Counted from the first letter of the stretch, positions 10,178 to 18,617 are shown. The stretch is 64,000 nt of DNA from Thermococcus sp. 21S7 (GCF_012027615.1 NZ_SNUT01000006.1:62001-126000); one strand, 5' to 3'. Numbers and translations are program-made. The notes: a model not told the origin generated them from the sequence alone.

Positions 10178-10185
10178 TATAAATG
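10178..10185 (+). promoter_or_regulatory. TATA box of the exported-protein gene at 10206
   Basis: TTATAAAT is centred about 25 bases before ATG 10206, so this mRNA is probably leaderless. It stands back-to-back with the thermosome promoter. Confidence 0.5.
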
Positions 10186-10205
10186 ATATAACCCCAAATA
10201 GTACC

Positions 10206-10943
10206 ATGGGGCGGAAAAGCTGGGCCCTTGCGGGACTGCTCATGGCCATTATCGTAACGTATCTTGCCCCTTCCACGATTCTTGAGAAAGGAACGGCTCC
10301 GATTCCCGCCAAACTTTCACCCGAGGACGTTCTCACCGGGGTGGAGGAGCTTTCGGAAGCCGGAGCAACGTGGGAAACGAACTGGAGTACCGGGAACGAA
10401 ACCTCGTTCATAAAAGGAACGGCAATCATCGAAGACGACATCCGGGGCATCCTCACGACAATCCGCCCCGATGGAACTTTGGGAGGAGAGACCCTGGTGC
10501 TCTGGAAGAATGGAACCCTTGAGACCGTCGGTGTTGTGATGTTCGAAAACCTGACCATTCCAAAGTGCAGGAACGGGAGCATGAACGAATCCCGGGCCAA
10601 AAGCCTTGTGCTGCCACTGGTTGAAATTTTCGCCGCTTTCGACCTTGGGTTCGGCAATCACAGCAACAGCGTCGAGAGCGAATGTTCCGAGAACACCTGC
10701 ACCGTACGGGTACTTAGGCTTTCGGATAATGAGAGAATAGAGGGGCGGGCCGTGTTTATCGGCTCCCGGCCCTCGGTTATAAGAGTGAGCATCAGCTACG
10801 ACAACACCACCCGAAACACCGTCGTGAGGTTCACCTACCCGGGAGATGAAACCTACGAGGCCGTGAAAAGGGCTATAGAGACAAAACAGCGGGAGCTGAG
10901 AAGGTTCTGTCCCCCAGGGGAAACGGAGGACAAAGGGCGATGA
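10206..10943 (+). CDS. Exported or membrane-anchored protein of unknown function
   Basis: I do not recognise a family. The 245 residues start with a short basic stretch and one hydrophobic helix (WALAGLLMAIIVTYLAP), suggesting a signal anchor. The rest is beta-rich and carries many N-glycosylation sequons (NWS, NET, NGT, NLT, NGS, NHS, NTT), plus three closely spaced Cys residues (ECSENTC and a later FCPP). It therefore likely acts outside the membrane. The frame stays open far upstream across the antisense thermosome gene, but ATG 10206 fits the TATA box at 10178. It converges with nrdG with a 2-base gap. Confidence 0.7.
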   Translation: MGRKSWALAGLLMAIIVTYLAPSTILEKGTAPIPAKLSPEDVLTGVEELSEAGATWETNWSTGNETSFIKGTAIIEDDIRGILTTIRPDGTLGGETLVLWKNGTLETVGVVMFENLTIPKCRNGSMNESRAKSLVLPLVEIFAAFDLGFGNHSNSVESECSENTCTVRVLRLSDNERIEGRAVFIGSRPSVIRVSISYDNTTRNTVVRFTYPGDETYEAVKRAIETKQRELRRFCPPGETEDKGR

Positions 10944-10945
10944 AA

Positions 10946-11692
10946 CTACACGCGTTCCTCCGAATCCAGTCCGGCGGCTGTGCCCCAGAAGCCGTTAACG
11001 TGAACGCCGATGCCGAGGCTTTCGAGCTTCCCCCTCAGCTCCTCAACCTCGCCGTCAGGCCAGCAGTGGATGGAGCACCACCACCCGTCCCTGGGGTCCG
11101 TCAAAGGCCTGCCGACGAGCGGGTTCAGGACAACGTAGAAGTTCGTATCGACCCTTTTGAGCCCTTCCTCAATGTAGGGCCACGCATCCAGACCCTTCGC
11201 CACAGGAATCCTCAGCTCCAGCGGGACCCCGTAGTCGGAAACTACCTCAAGTCCCCTCAGGAAGAGCCCCCACAGCTTCCTCGCAGGCTTTTCTGGAAGG
11301 CCGTAGAGTTCGGGCGGTGCTTTAAGGTCCGTCGCTATGTGGTCAACGAGGCCGGCCTTTAAAAGCCTCTCCAGCGGGCCAATGAGGGTCAGGTTCGTGT
11401 TCAAACTCACCGGCACGTCGAGGAGCTTCACCTCGGCGAAGAGCGAACTCAGCTCCCTCCACTGCATCAGCGGCTCCCCGCCGGTGACGTGGAAGTAGTC
11501 CACGAGGAAGGAGCCCGCATCAAGTTCGTCGAGGAGTGCCCTTCTGTCGAGGGTGAAGCAGTCGAGGCCTTCCGCTATGCGCCAGTTGTGGCAGAAGGGG
11601 CACCTCAGGTTGCACCCGCAGAGCCAGAGCGTGAAGGTCACCCCGCCGTGAACGTCCACCATGCTGACGCTCTTCCAGCCGCTCGTGAGCAT
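10946..11692 (-). CDS. nrdG: Anaerobic ribonucleotide reductase activating enzyme (radical SAM)
   Basis: Radical-SAM activase that uses a 4Fe-4S cluster and S-adenosylmethionine to make the glycyl radical on NrdD. The cluster motif CGCNLRCPFCHNW (residues ~29-41, CxxxCxxC) is intact and VTGGEPL (~70) supplies the SAM-contact GGE motif. At 248 residues it is longer than bacterial NrdG and resembles the archaeal pyruvate-formate-lyase-activase-like form. It starts 22 bases after the NrdD stop, with GGGGGTGA as ribosome-binding site, so the two form an operon. Confidence 0.9.
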   Translation of the reverse strand: MLTSGWKSVSMVDVHGGVTFTLWLCGCNLRCPFCHNWRIAEGLDCFTLDRRALLDELDAGSFLVDYFHVTGGEPLMQWRELSSLFAEVKLLDVPVSLNTNLTLIGPLERLLKAGLVDHIATDLKAPPELYGLPEKPARKLWGLFLRGLEVVSDYGVPLELRIPVAKGLDAWPYIEEGLKRVDTNFYVVLNPLVGRPLTDPRDGWWCSIHCWPDGEVEELRGKLESLGIGVHVNGFWGTAAGLDSEERV

Positions 11693-11714
11693 AGGGTCAC
11701 CCCCAGAAAAGAAA

Positions 11715-13559
11715 TCATGAGGAGTAGTGCCTCCTCGTCCAGAACTCCTTCTTCCTGAAGGGGTTCCAGTTCTTGAGCGGTCTGTAATAGCCGATTATCC
11801 TGCTCCAGACCTCAACGTTCTCGCTTCCGCAGCGCGGGCAGTGGGTGTGCAAACCCGTTGTCGAGTACTTGCAGTCGTTGCAGACGGTAACTGCTGGAGT
11901 GTAGCTCCAGTAGACGAGTTCCGTCCTCATCAGCCTCTTCGTGAGCTTTGCTAATGCCTCCGGGTCGGGCTCTTCTCCAAGGAAAATGTGCATCATGACC
12001 CCGCCGGTGAAGCTCTTCTGGACCTTCTCCTCCACGCGTATCCTGTCGGCCAGCTCAAGGGAACCGTAGTAGGGGGCTATACTGGTGGAGTAAATCGGAT
12101 TCTCAGGGTCGCTGAGGTACCCTTCAAGCTCCGGGAACTCACGCAGGTCCTTTATAGCTAATTTCGCCGCGGCGCTCTCACCGGGAACCTCCTCGACGTT
12201 CCACGGAGTTCCAGTTTCCTTCATCCACTCCCTCGCCTTTGCCGTCGCGAACTCGACCATCTCCTTCATCAGTTCAGCGGCCCTGAGCCAGTCCCTCCTA
12301 GTCCCCTCCTCCCAGAGGTTGGGCTCGTTGAGGTAAATCGCGGCCGCCTCCGGGAGGCCGAGGATTCCGACGGTGTTGAAGTGGCTGCCCGGGAACTCCC
12401 CGAGGTAGAGGTGAATCATGCTGTACATGTGCCCGTATGCCGTAATCAGCCTCACATAGCGCTCCCTGAACCAGTCTGTTGTTCTCCTCACGACCCCGAG
12501 AAGCTTCTCGTACTCCTCCCAGAACCCATCATCGTCGCCGTTGGCCTTGAGGGCCAGCCTCGGCAGGTTCACGGTGGTAACATTCACAGAGCCGGTGACG
12601 TCCGGCATCGCCCAGAGCCCGCCGAAGCGCCCCCTCTCAACTTCTTTAAGCCATTGATCTTTAGTATCTTCTGCATTAAAGCTAAAAACCTCTTTCATTT
12701 CGTTTTTATCTATCACAAGCCTGCAGCACATCGAGAAGCTCGCGTCCGGGTCTACGACGTTGGTGTTGAGCCAGTAGAAGCTCCCGCGCTTTGAGGCGGT
12801 CTTAAAAACGGCCTCGAAGACCTCCGGGTCGTCCCAGAGCATCTGAGCTGTAACCATCAGCGTCGGAATCGGGAAGGTAAAGGGCTGGCCGAGCGAGTCT
12901 CCCTCGCGGAGAACCTCGGTTAGGGCTATGAAGAACTCCTTCGCCTCCCTTTCGTACTCGCCGAGCGGTTCGACCCTTTCACCGGCGTAGAGGGCGTGGT
13001 CGCCATCGAGCATCTTCTTTGGGGCGTCGAGTGTTACGGTGAAGTTCGTGAAAGGAGTTTGCATTCCCACCCTGCTCGGGTAGTTGAGGTTGTAAACCAA
13101 GCGCTGAATCTGCTGTCTGATTTTACGCCTGTCAATGCCCTCCTTCCTGATGAAGGGCCCGGCGTACCACTCGACCGAGCTTAAAGCCTGGGCGCCGCTG
13201 AAGTAGTGCTGCATCGTTATGAGGTAGTTCGCTATGTGGTCAACGTAGGTGTCGAAGTGCCTGGCCGGCCTTGAGACTATGGTCGGCGTTTTCAGCCCCG
13301 TCTCAAGGAGCCTCGCCGTGCTGTGGCCGGTGCAGTAGGGAATGTAGAGGCTGTATGGGAGCTTGTGGATGTAAACGTCACCAGAGAAGTGAGCCTTCCT
13401 GCCCTCCTTCGGAACGAGCGAGATGCTCTCCTTTAAGGCCTCCTCCATCACGTAGGCGAAGAAGCCGGTCGGACCGGGGTAGCGGTTTGCGTTCTCCAGA
13501 ACGTCCAGACTGCTCCAGCCCGCGTACTCATGGATTACATCCTTTTTCACTATCTCCAT
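11715..13559 (-). CDS. nrdD: Anaerobic (class III) ribonucleoside-triphosphate reductase
   Basis: Reduces ribonucleotides to deoxyribonucleotides for DNA synthesis in the absence of oxygen. Visible are the SMCCRL active-site Cys region (~residue 270), TGSVNVTTVNLPRLAL, the C-terminal zinc site with CNDC and CPRC pairs (~565-585), and the glycyl-radical RIIGYY near residue 590. ATG 13559 is chosen because AGGTGA lies just upstream; a GTG at 13568 is less likely. No intein or N-terminal ATP-cone is evident. Codons 12650-12720 are unusually AT-rich. An operator-like palindrome sits in the leader (13571-13583). Confidence 0.95.
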   Translation of the reverse strand: MEIVKKDVIHEYAGWSSLDVLENANRYPGPTGFFAYVMEEALKESISLVPKEGRKAHFSGDVYIHKLPYSLYIPYCTGHSTARLLETGLKTPTIVSRPARHFDTYVDHIANYLITMQHYFSGAQALSSVEWYAGPFIRKEGIDRRKIRQQIQRLVYNLNYPSRVGMQTPFTNFTVTLDAPKKMLDGDHALYAGERVEPLGEYEREAKEFFIALTEVLREGDSLGQPFTFPIPTLMVTAQMLWDDPEVFEAVFKTASKRGSFYWLNTNVVDPDASFSMCCRLVIDKNEMKEVFSFNAEDTKDQWLKEVERGRFGGLWAMPDVTGSVNVTTVNLPRLALKANGDDDGFWEEYEKLLGVVRRTTDWFRERYVRLITAYGHMYSMIHLYLGEFPGSHFNTVGILGLPEAAAIYLNEPNLWEEGTRRDWLRAAELMKEMVEFATAKAREWMKETGTPWNVEEVPGESAAAKLAIKDLREFPELEGYLSDPENPIYSTSIAPYYGSLELADRIRVEEKVQKSFTGGVMMHIFLGEEPDPEALAKLTKRLMRTELVYWSYTPAVTVCNDCKYSTTGLHTHCPRCGSENVEVWSRIIGYYRPLKNWNPFRKKEFWTRRHYSS

Positions 13560-13570
13560 GCCGGTCACCT

Positions 13571-13583
13571 GGATAATTTATCC
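13571..13583. promoter_or_regulatory. Perfect palindrome in the nrdD leader
   Basis: GGATAATTTATCC has 6-bp perfect arms around one central base. The minus-strand TATA-like GTTATAGG near 13607-13615 places the transcript start near 13586, so the palindrome covers about +3 to +15 and abuts the ribosome-binding site. A half-site TTTATCC recurs at 13638-13644. Possible nrd operator. Confidence 0.35.
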
Positions 13584-13874
13584 AATATCTGTGAGTGATG
13601 GGAGAACCTATAACGATTTGCCTTGAATGAGTGGTCATTTATCCAAAAGATGGGCATATTGTAGCATTAAATGTTAGAAAAGGTCTGGAAACTCTACCAA
13701 AACGACAACCAAAGTGACAACGTGTCCACGGCATGGTATAAAATTCCGACGAACTCTTGTCACATATACAAGAAAATTAGAGAATATTGGACAGCATCAC
13801 CGGACACTGCATCATCCCCCGCTCGAATCACAAAAACGAAAAAGGAGTGAGGAACGCCAGGAATGTCGAGTTCC

Positions 13875-14762
13875 TTAGGAAAGTGCCGCCTCCCCGTTCC
13901 ACACCTCTACTATCCGAGTCTTGGGACAGCTGTACTGATAGACGCACCGGGAGTCCATTATACGGAGCTTCACCTCTTCCTCCACAGGTATCTTGATGGC
14001 GTAGACCCCGTCCACGAGCCTGAGGAGGCGAGAGGGATAGAATGAGCACGACGGGCCGTAGAGAACCCTTACCCTCGCGTTCCTGCAGTGCTTGAGGACC
14101 TCGGGCAGGGTTCCGTTCGGGAGCGTCATGCCGGTGATGAAGACTACGTCGGCATCCTCCAGGCACCCAGGATTGTTGTAGACCCTGACCCTGGGTTCCC
14201 TGCCTCTGAGGCTGAGGGTCTGGAACAGCTCCGCATCGAGCAGCTCAAGGCACCTCAGTTCCTTGACCTGGCTGATGAGGTACGGAAACGTCCAGTAGGC
14301 GAAGCCGACTACCGCAACCACGTCTTCCTTTGATATCAGCCTGCCCCCGCTCCGTCCTATCTCGCGCCCAAACAGGCCCTCGCTTATCGGACGCTCAACG
14401 ACGTTAAAGCCTTCCCGCTCAAGGTGCTCCCTGTTCATGAACCTGTAGGAAAGGGCGGAGAGCGTTGAAAGGGCTATGGCGTTGTACAGCGTCCCATCCA
14501 GTTCCATGAGCTCGCCTATGACCCCACGCGCATCCCTGCCGAGCAGGTCGAGGCCCTTAATCTCCCCTATCATTCCACCACTGCCGTACTCCATGCCTCT
14601 GAACACCGCCGAACAGCTGCCGCATCCTGTACCTCCGTCCTCGTATTCCACGTAAGTCAGGAGCCACGGATGGTACGGGCTGGCTATGAGGTCGTCGATT
14701 CTGCCATTGGCCCCGATGTCCTTCAGCGTCTTCTCGACTATATCCCTAATCTCCGCCCTCAT
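13875..14762 (-). CDS. DUF4213/DUF364 (putative heavy-metal chelation) protein
   Basis: The 295-residue protein resembles the enolase-like N-terminal (DUF4213) plus Rossmann-like C-terminal (DUF364) proteins found beside metal and corrinoid transporters. Features are a Gly/Ser/Cys-rich segment GGTGCGSCSAVFRG (~43), VVAVVGFAYWTFPYLI (~148), VVFITGMTLPNGTLPEVL (~210) and LYGPSCSFYPSRL (~235). Its ATG overlaps the stop of the upstream lipoprotein gene by 4 bases (ATGA), so translation is coupled. Likely a cytoplasmic partner handling the imported metal or cofactor; the exact ligand is unknown. Confidence 0.72.
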   Translation of the reverse strand: MRAEIRDIVEKTLKDIGANGRIDDLIASPYHPWLLTYVEYEDGGTGCGSCSAVFRGMEYGSGGMIGEIKGLDLLGRDARGVIGELMELDGTLYNAIALSTLSALSYRFMNREHLEREGFNVVERPISEGLFGREIGRSGGRLISKEDVVAVVGFAYWTFPYLISQVKELRCLELLDAELFQTLSLRGREPRVRVYNNPGCLEDADVVFITGMTLPNGTLPEVLKHCRNARVRVLYGPSCSFYPSRLLRLVDGVYAIKIPVEEEVKLRIMDSRCVYQYSCPKTRIVEVWNGEAALS

Positions 14763-15952
14763 TCTCCCTCACCCGGCGTTATCTTTTCGAAGGCACGGTA
14801 CCTCTCCTTGAGAATGCGGTACGCGTCCCTGCCCCGTTCCCCAAGGAACTCAACGAATATCTCCTCCGCCTTTTTGTCCACGTCGATGTCGGCGAACTTC
14901 TCTGGATAGAGTATCTTCCCGACGAAGTAGGCGTCGGCTATCCCCACCTCCTTGTTGTAGGCGAACCAGCAGTAGGGCATGACCGAGTAAAGGGGCTTTT
15001 CTTTCAGCGGCCCGTATGCGGGGTCGTTCTCTATGTCGCTGAGGACGAAGGGCAGGGAAACGGCGCTCACAAATATGACGTCGGGGTTCCACTGGACGAG
15101 GGCCTCCTTATCGACGTTTATGCCCTTGCTCTCCCCGTCAACCTCGGAGGCAACGTTTTTGGCGTGGACCCATTCGAACGGGGGCCAGTGAGGGTCGGTT
15201 CCGAGAACACCGTGAGTTCCGTAGTACGCCCTGCCGGCGATGTAGACGGTGGGCTTCTCCTGGTCCGGGATACCCTTCGTTCTTCCATCCAGGTCAGCCA
15301 GGTAAGAATTCATCGTGTTAATGATCTCTTCCGCCCGGTTCTCCTTGCCGAGAATCCTTCCCATCAGCCTCAGGGAATCGTAGTACTTCTCAAGCTGTTC
15401 CTTCGTTCCAACGGAACCAACGTACACGATCACGACCGGAATCCCCGTTTTCTGCTGAATTTCGTCTGCCTCGTCGGCGTTCCACGGGCCGGCAAAGATG
15501 ACGTCCGGCTTCAGCTCCACAATCCTCTCAAGGTTCAGGGTTTTTCCGCTCCTGATGACTGGCTTCTTCCGGAGCTCCGGATACGCCGCAATATAGGGCA
15601 GATCAAGGCCGGCGGGCCACTTTCCGTTCTCCCCCCGAACCTCCGCCGCTTCCCTCAGCTCTATCCCAACGACCTTTTCGGGGGCCTCGTCCCTCAGCAG
15701 GTAGACAACTTCCCTCAGCGTACAGCCGATCGCAAGAACCCTATCGACCCTGGCGGGAACCTCGACGTGTCTCCCAACGGAGTCGACTATCTCCACCAGC
15801 TGAGGCGCACCAGTCGTCTGAACTTTGCTCTCCGCCGACGGAGTTTCGCTTGGGATGTTCTTGGCATTCTCCCCGATGCAGCCGGCACTCATGACACTGA
15901 GAGCCAAAATGACGAGCACCAGGAGAGGAATGATCCTGCGTATCCCCCTCAC
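14759..15952 (-). CDS. Lipoprotein substrate-binding protein, iron/cobalamin-type ABC uptake
   Basis: Type III periplasmic-binding-protein fold that captures a chelated metal or cofactor outside the cell. A lipobox (VMSAGC) ends the signal peptide, followed by a Ser/Thr/Pro linker. Then IVDSVGRHVEVPARVDRV and the paired sheets LKPDVIFAGPWNADEADEI and WNPDVIFVSAV, typical of BtuF/FepB/FhuD-like domains. GGAGGG touches the ATG at 15958 but is well spaced from GTG 15952, so I favour the GTG; the signal peptide is unaffected. No permease or ATPase is next to it here, so these must be elsewhere. Ligand unassigned. Confidence 0.82.
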   Translation of the reverse strand: MRGIRRIIPLLVLVILALSVMSAGCIGENAKNIPSETPSAESKVQTTGAPQLVEIVDSVGRHVEVPARVDRVLAIGCTLREVVYLLRDEAPEKVVGIELREAAEVRGENGKWPAGLDLPYIAAYPELRKKPVIRSGKTLNLERIVELKPDVIFAGPWNADEADEIQQKTGIPVVIVYVGSVGTKEQLEKYYDSLRLMGRILGKENRAEEIINTMNSYLADLDGRTKGIPDQEKPTVYIAGRAYYGTHGVLGTDPHWPPFEWVHAKNVASEVDGESKGINVDKEALVQWNPDVIFVSAVSLPFVLSDIENDPAYGPLKEKPLYSVMPYCWFAYNKEVGIADAYFVGKILYPEKFADIDVDKKAEEIFVEFLGERGRDAYRILKERYRAFEKITPGEGE

Positions 15953-16053
15953 GTCCATCCCTCCGTTTGCCAGGTTGTGTGTTACTTATTTCAAGTTCAG
16001 TAATACAAAACACGAGAAATATGCCAAATTTTTAACACTTTTTAAAACTGTCA

Positions 16054-16070
16054 GTTCAAAACTTATAGTT
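16054..16070. promoter_or_regulatory. Candidate SurR-type site
   Basis: GTTCAAAACTTATAGTT matches the published SurR consensus GTTn3AACn5GTT exactly. It lies just upstream of TATA-like A/T tracts (16026-16049) serving the minus-strand binding-protein gene. The region is AT-rich, so a chance match is possible. Confidence 0.3.
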
Positions 16071-16090
16071 TTAGTAGCACCCAGTGACTT

Positions 16091-16131
16091 TTCTTTTTTC
16101 ACAAGCCTCGCCCTTTAGGGTGGGGAGTCAG
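16091..16131 (+). repeat. Dispersed T-run/GC hairpin element, copy a
   Basis: A T-rich run is followed by AAGCCTCGCCC-TTTA-GGGTGGGGAG, a GC-rich stem with a TTTA loop. Related copies lie at 32459-32497 (inverted), 39798-39844 and 43266-43303 (inverted). Confidence 0.55.
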
Positions 16132-16240
16132 ATCAGGCAGCGAAACTGGAGAACCGAAGGGCAACACATTTCGCATGCCCCGAATTGCTGGAGCATACAT
16201 TTTTAACCCGTTCGGCGAACCGAAACCCGGTGATGTGAAA

Positions 16241-17260
16241 ATGGGCGACATCAAGGCCGAATGGGAGAATGCCCTAAGCGAGAGGGACTGTGAGAGGCTC
16301 CTGGAGCTCTTTGACGATTACGTGGACTCCATAGAGGACGAGGAGACCCTCAGAGAGGAGCTCGAAAGGCTCAAGAGAATCGCCGAGGAGTGCGAAGACC
16401 CCTACGACCTGGCCCACGAGATAGGCCACGTCTACGCGCACCTCGACGACGTCGAGGCAGGAATCGAACTCTACAGAAGGGTGGTCGAGAGAAAAAGGGA
16501 TGACCCTGAGGAGTACGCGACTGCTCTCTACTACCTGGCGGACGCCTACGAGCACTTCGGCATGCCGGAGAAGGCGATAGAGACCTACGAGAAGCTCCTC
16601 AAGCTGGAGGAAGAGGTTCTGAATAACGAGAGGGAGATAGCGCTCACGCTGGCGAACCTGGCGGTGAACTATGACGAGATAGGTGAGACCGAGAAGGCCA
16701 TCGAACTCATGGAGCGCGCCAGGGAGATTTTTGAGAGGCTCAACGACGAGAAGAACCGCATGATAAGCCTCCTCGACCTTGCGCACTTCAGGTACGAGCT
16801 GGGGGACTACGACGCGGCGGAGGCGCTGATAAACGAGGTTCTCCGGAACCCGAGGGAGGACGAGATTGAGATAAACGCCAGGCTGGTCGAGGCCGAGATA
16901 TTCGCCGGGAGGGAGGAGTACGACAAGGCTTTCAGAGCCATACGGGACGCCCTCGTAAAGGCCATAAACGTGAGCGACGAGATTTTTGGCCTCGTCTTCG
17001 ACACGCTGATGGACTTCATCGAGGGGCTCTTCAACGAGGGCTCCTACGGCGTTGTCGCAGAGAACATGGAGTCCTTTGCGGAGCTCTTCGAGGACGACAC
17101 CGCTTACTTCTTCAGGGCCATCGCCGAGCTTGCCCGCTGGAAGGGCGGGGAGGACGGTGCGAAGGAGCGCTTTGACGAGCTTTATTCAAAGGTGGAGAAC
17201 AAGGAGCTCCGCTCGGTTCTGGACGAGTGGAAGAGGCCGAAGCTGAGTCTGGGGCTTTAG
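16241..17260 (+). CDS. Tetratricopeptide repeat protein
   Basis: The 339 residues are almost wholly helical hairpins of the TPR type, e.g. ATALYYLADAYEHFGMPEKA, ALTLANLAVNYDEIGETEKA and SLLDLAHFRYELGDYDAAEA between residues ~90 and ~220. About six repeats are followed by a helical cap. It is acidic, cytosolic and probably a protein-interaction scaffold; no catalytic motif is seen. The frame is open from 16175, but GGTGA at 16230-16234 and a TATA-like TTTTTAACC near 16200 support ATG 16241. Its 3' end overlaps the convergent DUF2283 gene by 4 bases. Confidence 0.8.
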   Translation: MGDIKAEWENALSERDCERLLELFDDYVDSIEDEETLREELERLKRIAEECEDPYDLAHEIGHVYAHLDDVEAGIELYRRVVERKRDDPEEYATALYYLADAYEHFGMPEKAIETYEKLLKLEEEVLNNEREIALTLANLAVNYDEIGETEKAIELMERAREIFERLNDEKNRMISLLDLAHFRYELGDYDAAEALINEVLRNPREDEIEINARLVEAEIFAGREEYDKAFRAIRDALVKAINVSDEIFGLVFDTLMDFIEGLFNEGSYGVVAENMESFAELFEDDTAYFFRAIAELARWKGGEDGAKERFDELYSKVENKELRSVLDEWKRPKLSLGL

Positions 17261-17481
17261 GCCTTTATTTCTTCATTTAACCCCTTTGTGTAGCGCTCTA
17301 TCTCAAGGAGGCTCTTTCTGATGATGTTTTCTCCAGCGTTCCATATCTCAATTCCAACGACGTTTCCATTCTCGTCGTACTCGAACCACACATCATCGTC
17401 AACCTCGTCGGTATCGGCCACTGGGCCATCCCTGATGAGGATATAGAGGATGTCAGCCTTTGGATCGTATCTCACTTTCAT
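17257..17481 (-). CDS. DUF2283 protein, likely antitoxin partner
   Basis: A 74-residue single-domain protein with the DUF2283 pattern: KVRYDPKADILYILIRDG at the N-terminus, then VWFEYDENGNVVGIEIWNA (~35-55). It pairs with the upstream DUF4258 gene, whose stop overlaps its ATG (ATGA), and GGTGGAG precedes the start. DUF4258/DUF2283 pairs are widely regarded as a toxin-antitoxin-like system; activity of this one is inferred. Two further pairs occur in this window (37072-37768 and 44643-45109). Confidence 0.78.
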   Translation of the reverse strand: MKVRYDPKADILYILIRDGPVADTDEVDDDVWFEYDENGNVVGIEIWNAGENIIRKSLLEIERYTKGLNEEIKA

Positions 17482-17762
17482 AACTCCACCCACCTCCGGG
17501 ATGATAATCTTCTTTCAATGATTTTGTCGAGGCTTTTACTGGTGTCTATAACGGTTATAACTTCAACAATATTGTCCCTTCTATCATGTACCACTATCAG
17601 CCAGTGCTCGGGGATGTTTCTTCGACCAATTACAACGAAATGGCCTGAGCGCAGGTCATAGAACTTCCTCCTGGGCGAGTCGATGATCCCCATTACTTCC
17701 TCAATACTAACATCCCTTTCTCTAAGTCTCTCTTTTGCATGCTCTGTTAAGACAATCTTCAT
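17478..17762 (-). CDS. DUF4258 protein, likely toxin partner
   Basis: A 94-residue RelE/BrnT-like small protein with the DUF4258 signature: LTEHAKERLRERDVSIEEV at residues 4-22, then a beta-rich middle and WLIVVHDRRDNIVEVITVID (~55-75). These folds are compatible with an RNA-acting toxin, but no activity is shown here. Translationally coupled to the downstream DUF2283 gene. The ribosome-binding site is weak (AGGTT) and the upstream ATTTTTAG may be its TATA element. Confidence 0.75.
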   Translation of the reverse strand: MKIVLTEHAKERLRERDVSIEEVMGIIDSPRRKFYDLRSGHFVVIGRRNIPEHWLIVVHDRRDNIVEVITVIDTSKSLDKIIERRLSSRRWVEL

Positions 17763-17858
17763 CAGAACCTAATTCAGTCAGAAAACTAAAAATATTGTGG
17801 TTTTGCATTGTTATGGAAGTTACACTCAAATGCTCGTATAGAGAAAAGGAATGAGGAT

Positions 17859-18134
17859 TCAGATCCTCGAAACGGTCTCAACTTCCGCGCTCTCGACGTT
17901 CTCAACCTGCCTGAAGAGCTCGGTAACCTCGTCGTAGGAGTAGCCCTCGGCGTCCTTTCCGAGAACGTAGAACTTGAGGGCGACGAGACCGAAGGCGATC
18001 GGCTCGCGCTCGACCTTGGCAAGGCCGAACTTCTCGGGGATGACGGCCTTCAGCTTCTCCTCAAGCTCGTCGAGGTTGACCTCCGGGTCGGTCGGCATGA
18101 CCTTTATAACGCCAACAAGGTTGAAGTCAGCCAT
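17859..18134 (-). CDS. Elongation factor 1-beta (archaeal EF-1B)
   Basis: Guanine-nucleotide exchange factor that recycles EF-1 alpha during translation. The 91-residue protein is the compact archaeal form: MADFNLVGVIKVMPTDPEV at the start, LKAVIPEKFGLAKVEREPIA in the middle and SYDEVTELFRQVENVESAEV near the end, an alpha/beta sandwich. GGGAGGTG precedes ATG 18134; an earlier in-frame ATG at 18143 lies in the spacer and is not used. It follows the zinc-ribbon gene by 19 bases, an arrangement common in Thermococcales. Confidence 0.96.
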   Translation of the reverse strand: MADFNLVGVIKVMPTDPEVNLDELEEKLKAVIPEKFGLAKVEREPIAFGLVALKFYVLGKDAEGYSYDEVTELFRQVENVESAEVETVSRI

Positions 18135-18153
18135 CTTTTTCACCTCCCAACTT

Positions 18154-18333
18154 TCACGGCCCCTCCCAGCCGCACTTCGGGCACTTGTAAGGGACTGAGA
18201 GGACCCTGCAGCTTTCGCAGCGCCAGATTATCTCCTCGCCGCAGTTCGGGCAGACGAAGTGAGTGGCGTGCTCCCTAGGGGTTATCTCCTTTCCGCATGA
18301 TGTGCATACGGGTATCTCGAACTTGGCTTCCAC
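18154..18333 (-). CDS. Small zinc-ribbon protein, putative RNA-binding
   Basis: A 59-residue protein with four CxxC knuckles (CTSC, CPNC, CESC, CPKC), enough for two zinc ribbons, matching the archaeal family annotated as RNA-binding involved in translation (DUF1610-like). The start is GTG 18333, with GGAGGTG at the right spacing. It leads the EF-1 beta operon, driven by a TATA box at 18390-18400. Role in translation is inferred from context. Confidence 0.88.
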   Translation of the reverse strand: MEAKFEIPVCTSCGKEITPREHATHFVCPNCGEEIIWRCESCRVLSVPYKCPKCGWEGP

Positions 18334-18389
18334 TGCGAACACCTCCGAGAAAGGTGGTTTTAATCACTGGTGGGCATTGAGGGGGTTGG

Positions 18390-18400
18390 CTTATAAACCT
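18390..18400 (-). promoter_or_regulatory. TATA box of the zinc-ribbon/EF-1 beta operon
   Basis: Minus-strand AGGTTTATAAG, about 60 bases before the GTG start, predicts transcription from about 18368 with a leader of roughly 35 nt. Confidence 0.6.
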
Positions 18401-18420
18401 TTCTCTGGGGAAAGGTGGGA

Positions 18421-18617
18421 CTACAACGAAATCGCCCGACCAAGTTCTTCAATTCTGAGCTTCAGGCTTCCTATCATCTCTTCCCAGTTGGGACGCAGGC
18501 TCTTGGGGATAAAGTGGTTGGTAGAGTTAGCAGGAAGGAAATCCTCTCCTCCTTGGCGATATAGTTCAGGCCCAGCCCAGTCTTGGCGGCCAAATACCGG
18601 AGCATCTCCTCATCCAT
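18421..18617 (-). pseudogene. AbiEii-like nucleotidyltransferase toxin, gutted by internal deletion
   Basis: An ATG at 18617 overlaps the AbiEi-like stop and has GGTGGG upstream. It encodes MDEEMLRYLAAKTGLGLNY..., which reads like the N-terminus of AbiEii-type nucleotidyltransferases. After about 30 residues the frame breaks (stop after TGKR). A second frame then gives NHFIPKSLRPNWEEMIGS... to the stop at 18421, resembling the C-terminus. The whole catalytic core (a few hundred residues) is gone, so the toxin is dead while its upstream partner remains open. Confidence 0.6.

Noticed and set aside
8634-10205. Long plus-strand open frame running into the exported-protein gene
   Set aside because: It is antisense to the thermosome gene and reflects its codon bias; only 10206-10943 has a TATA box, signal sequence and plausible protein.
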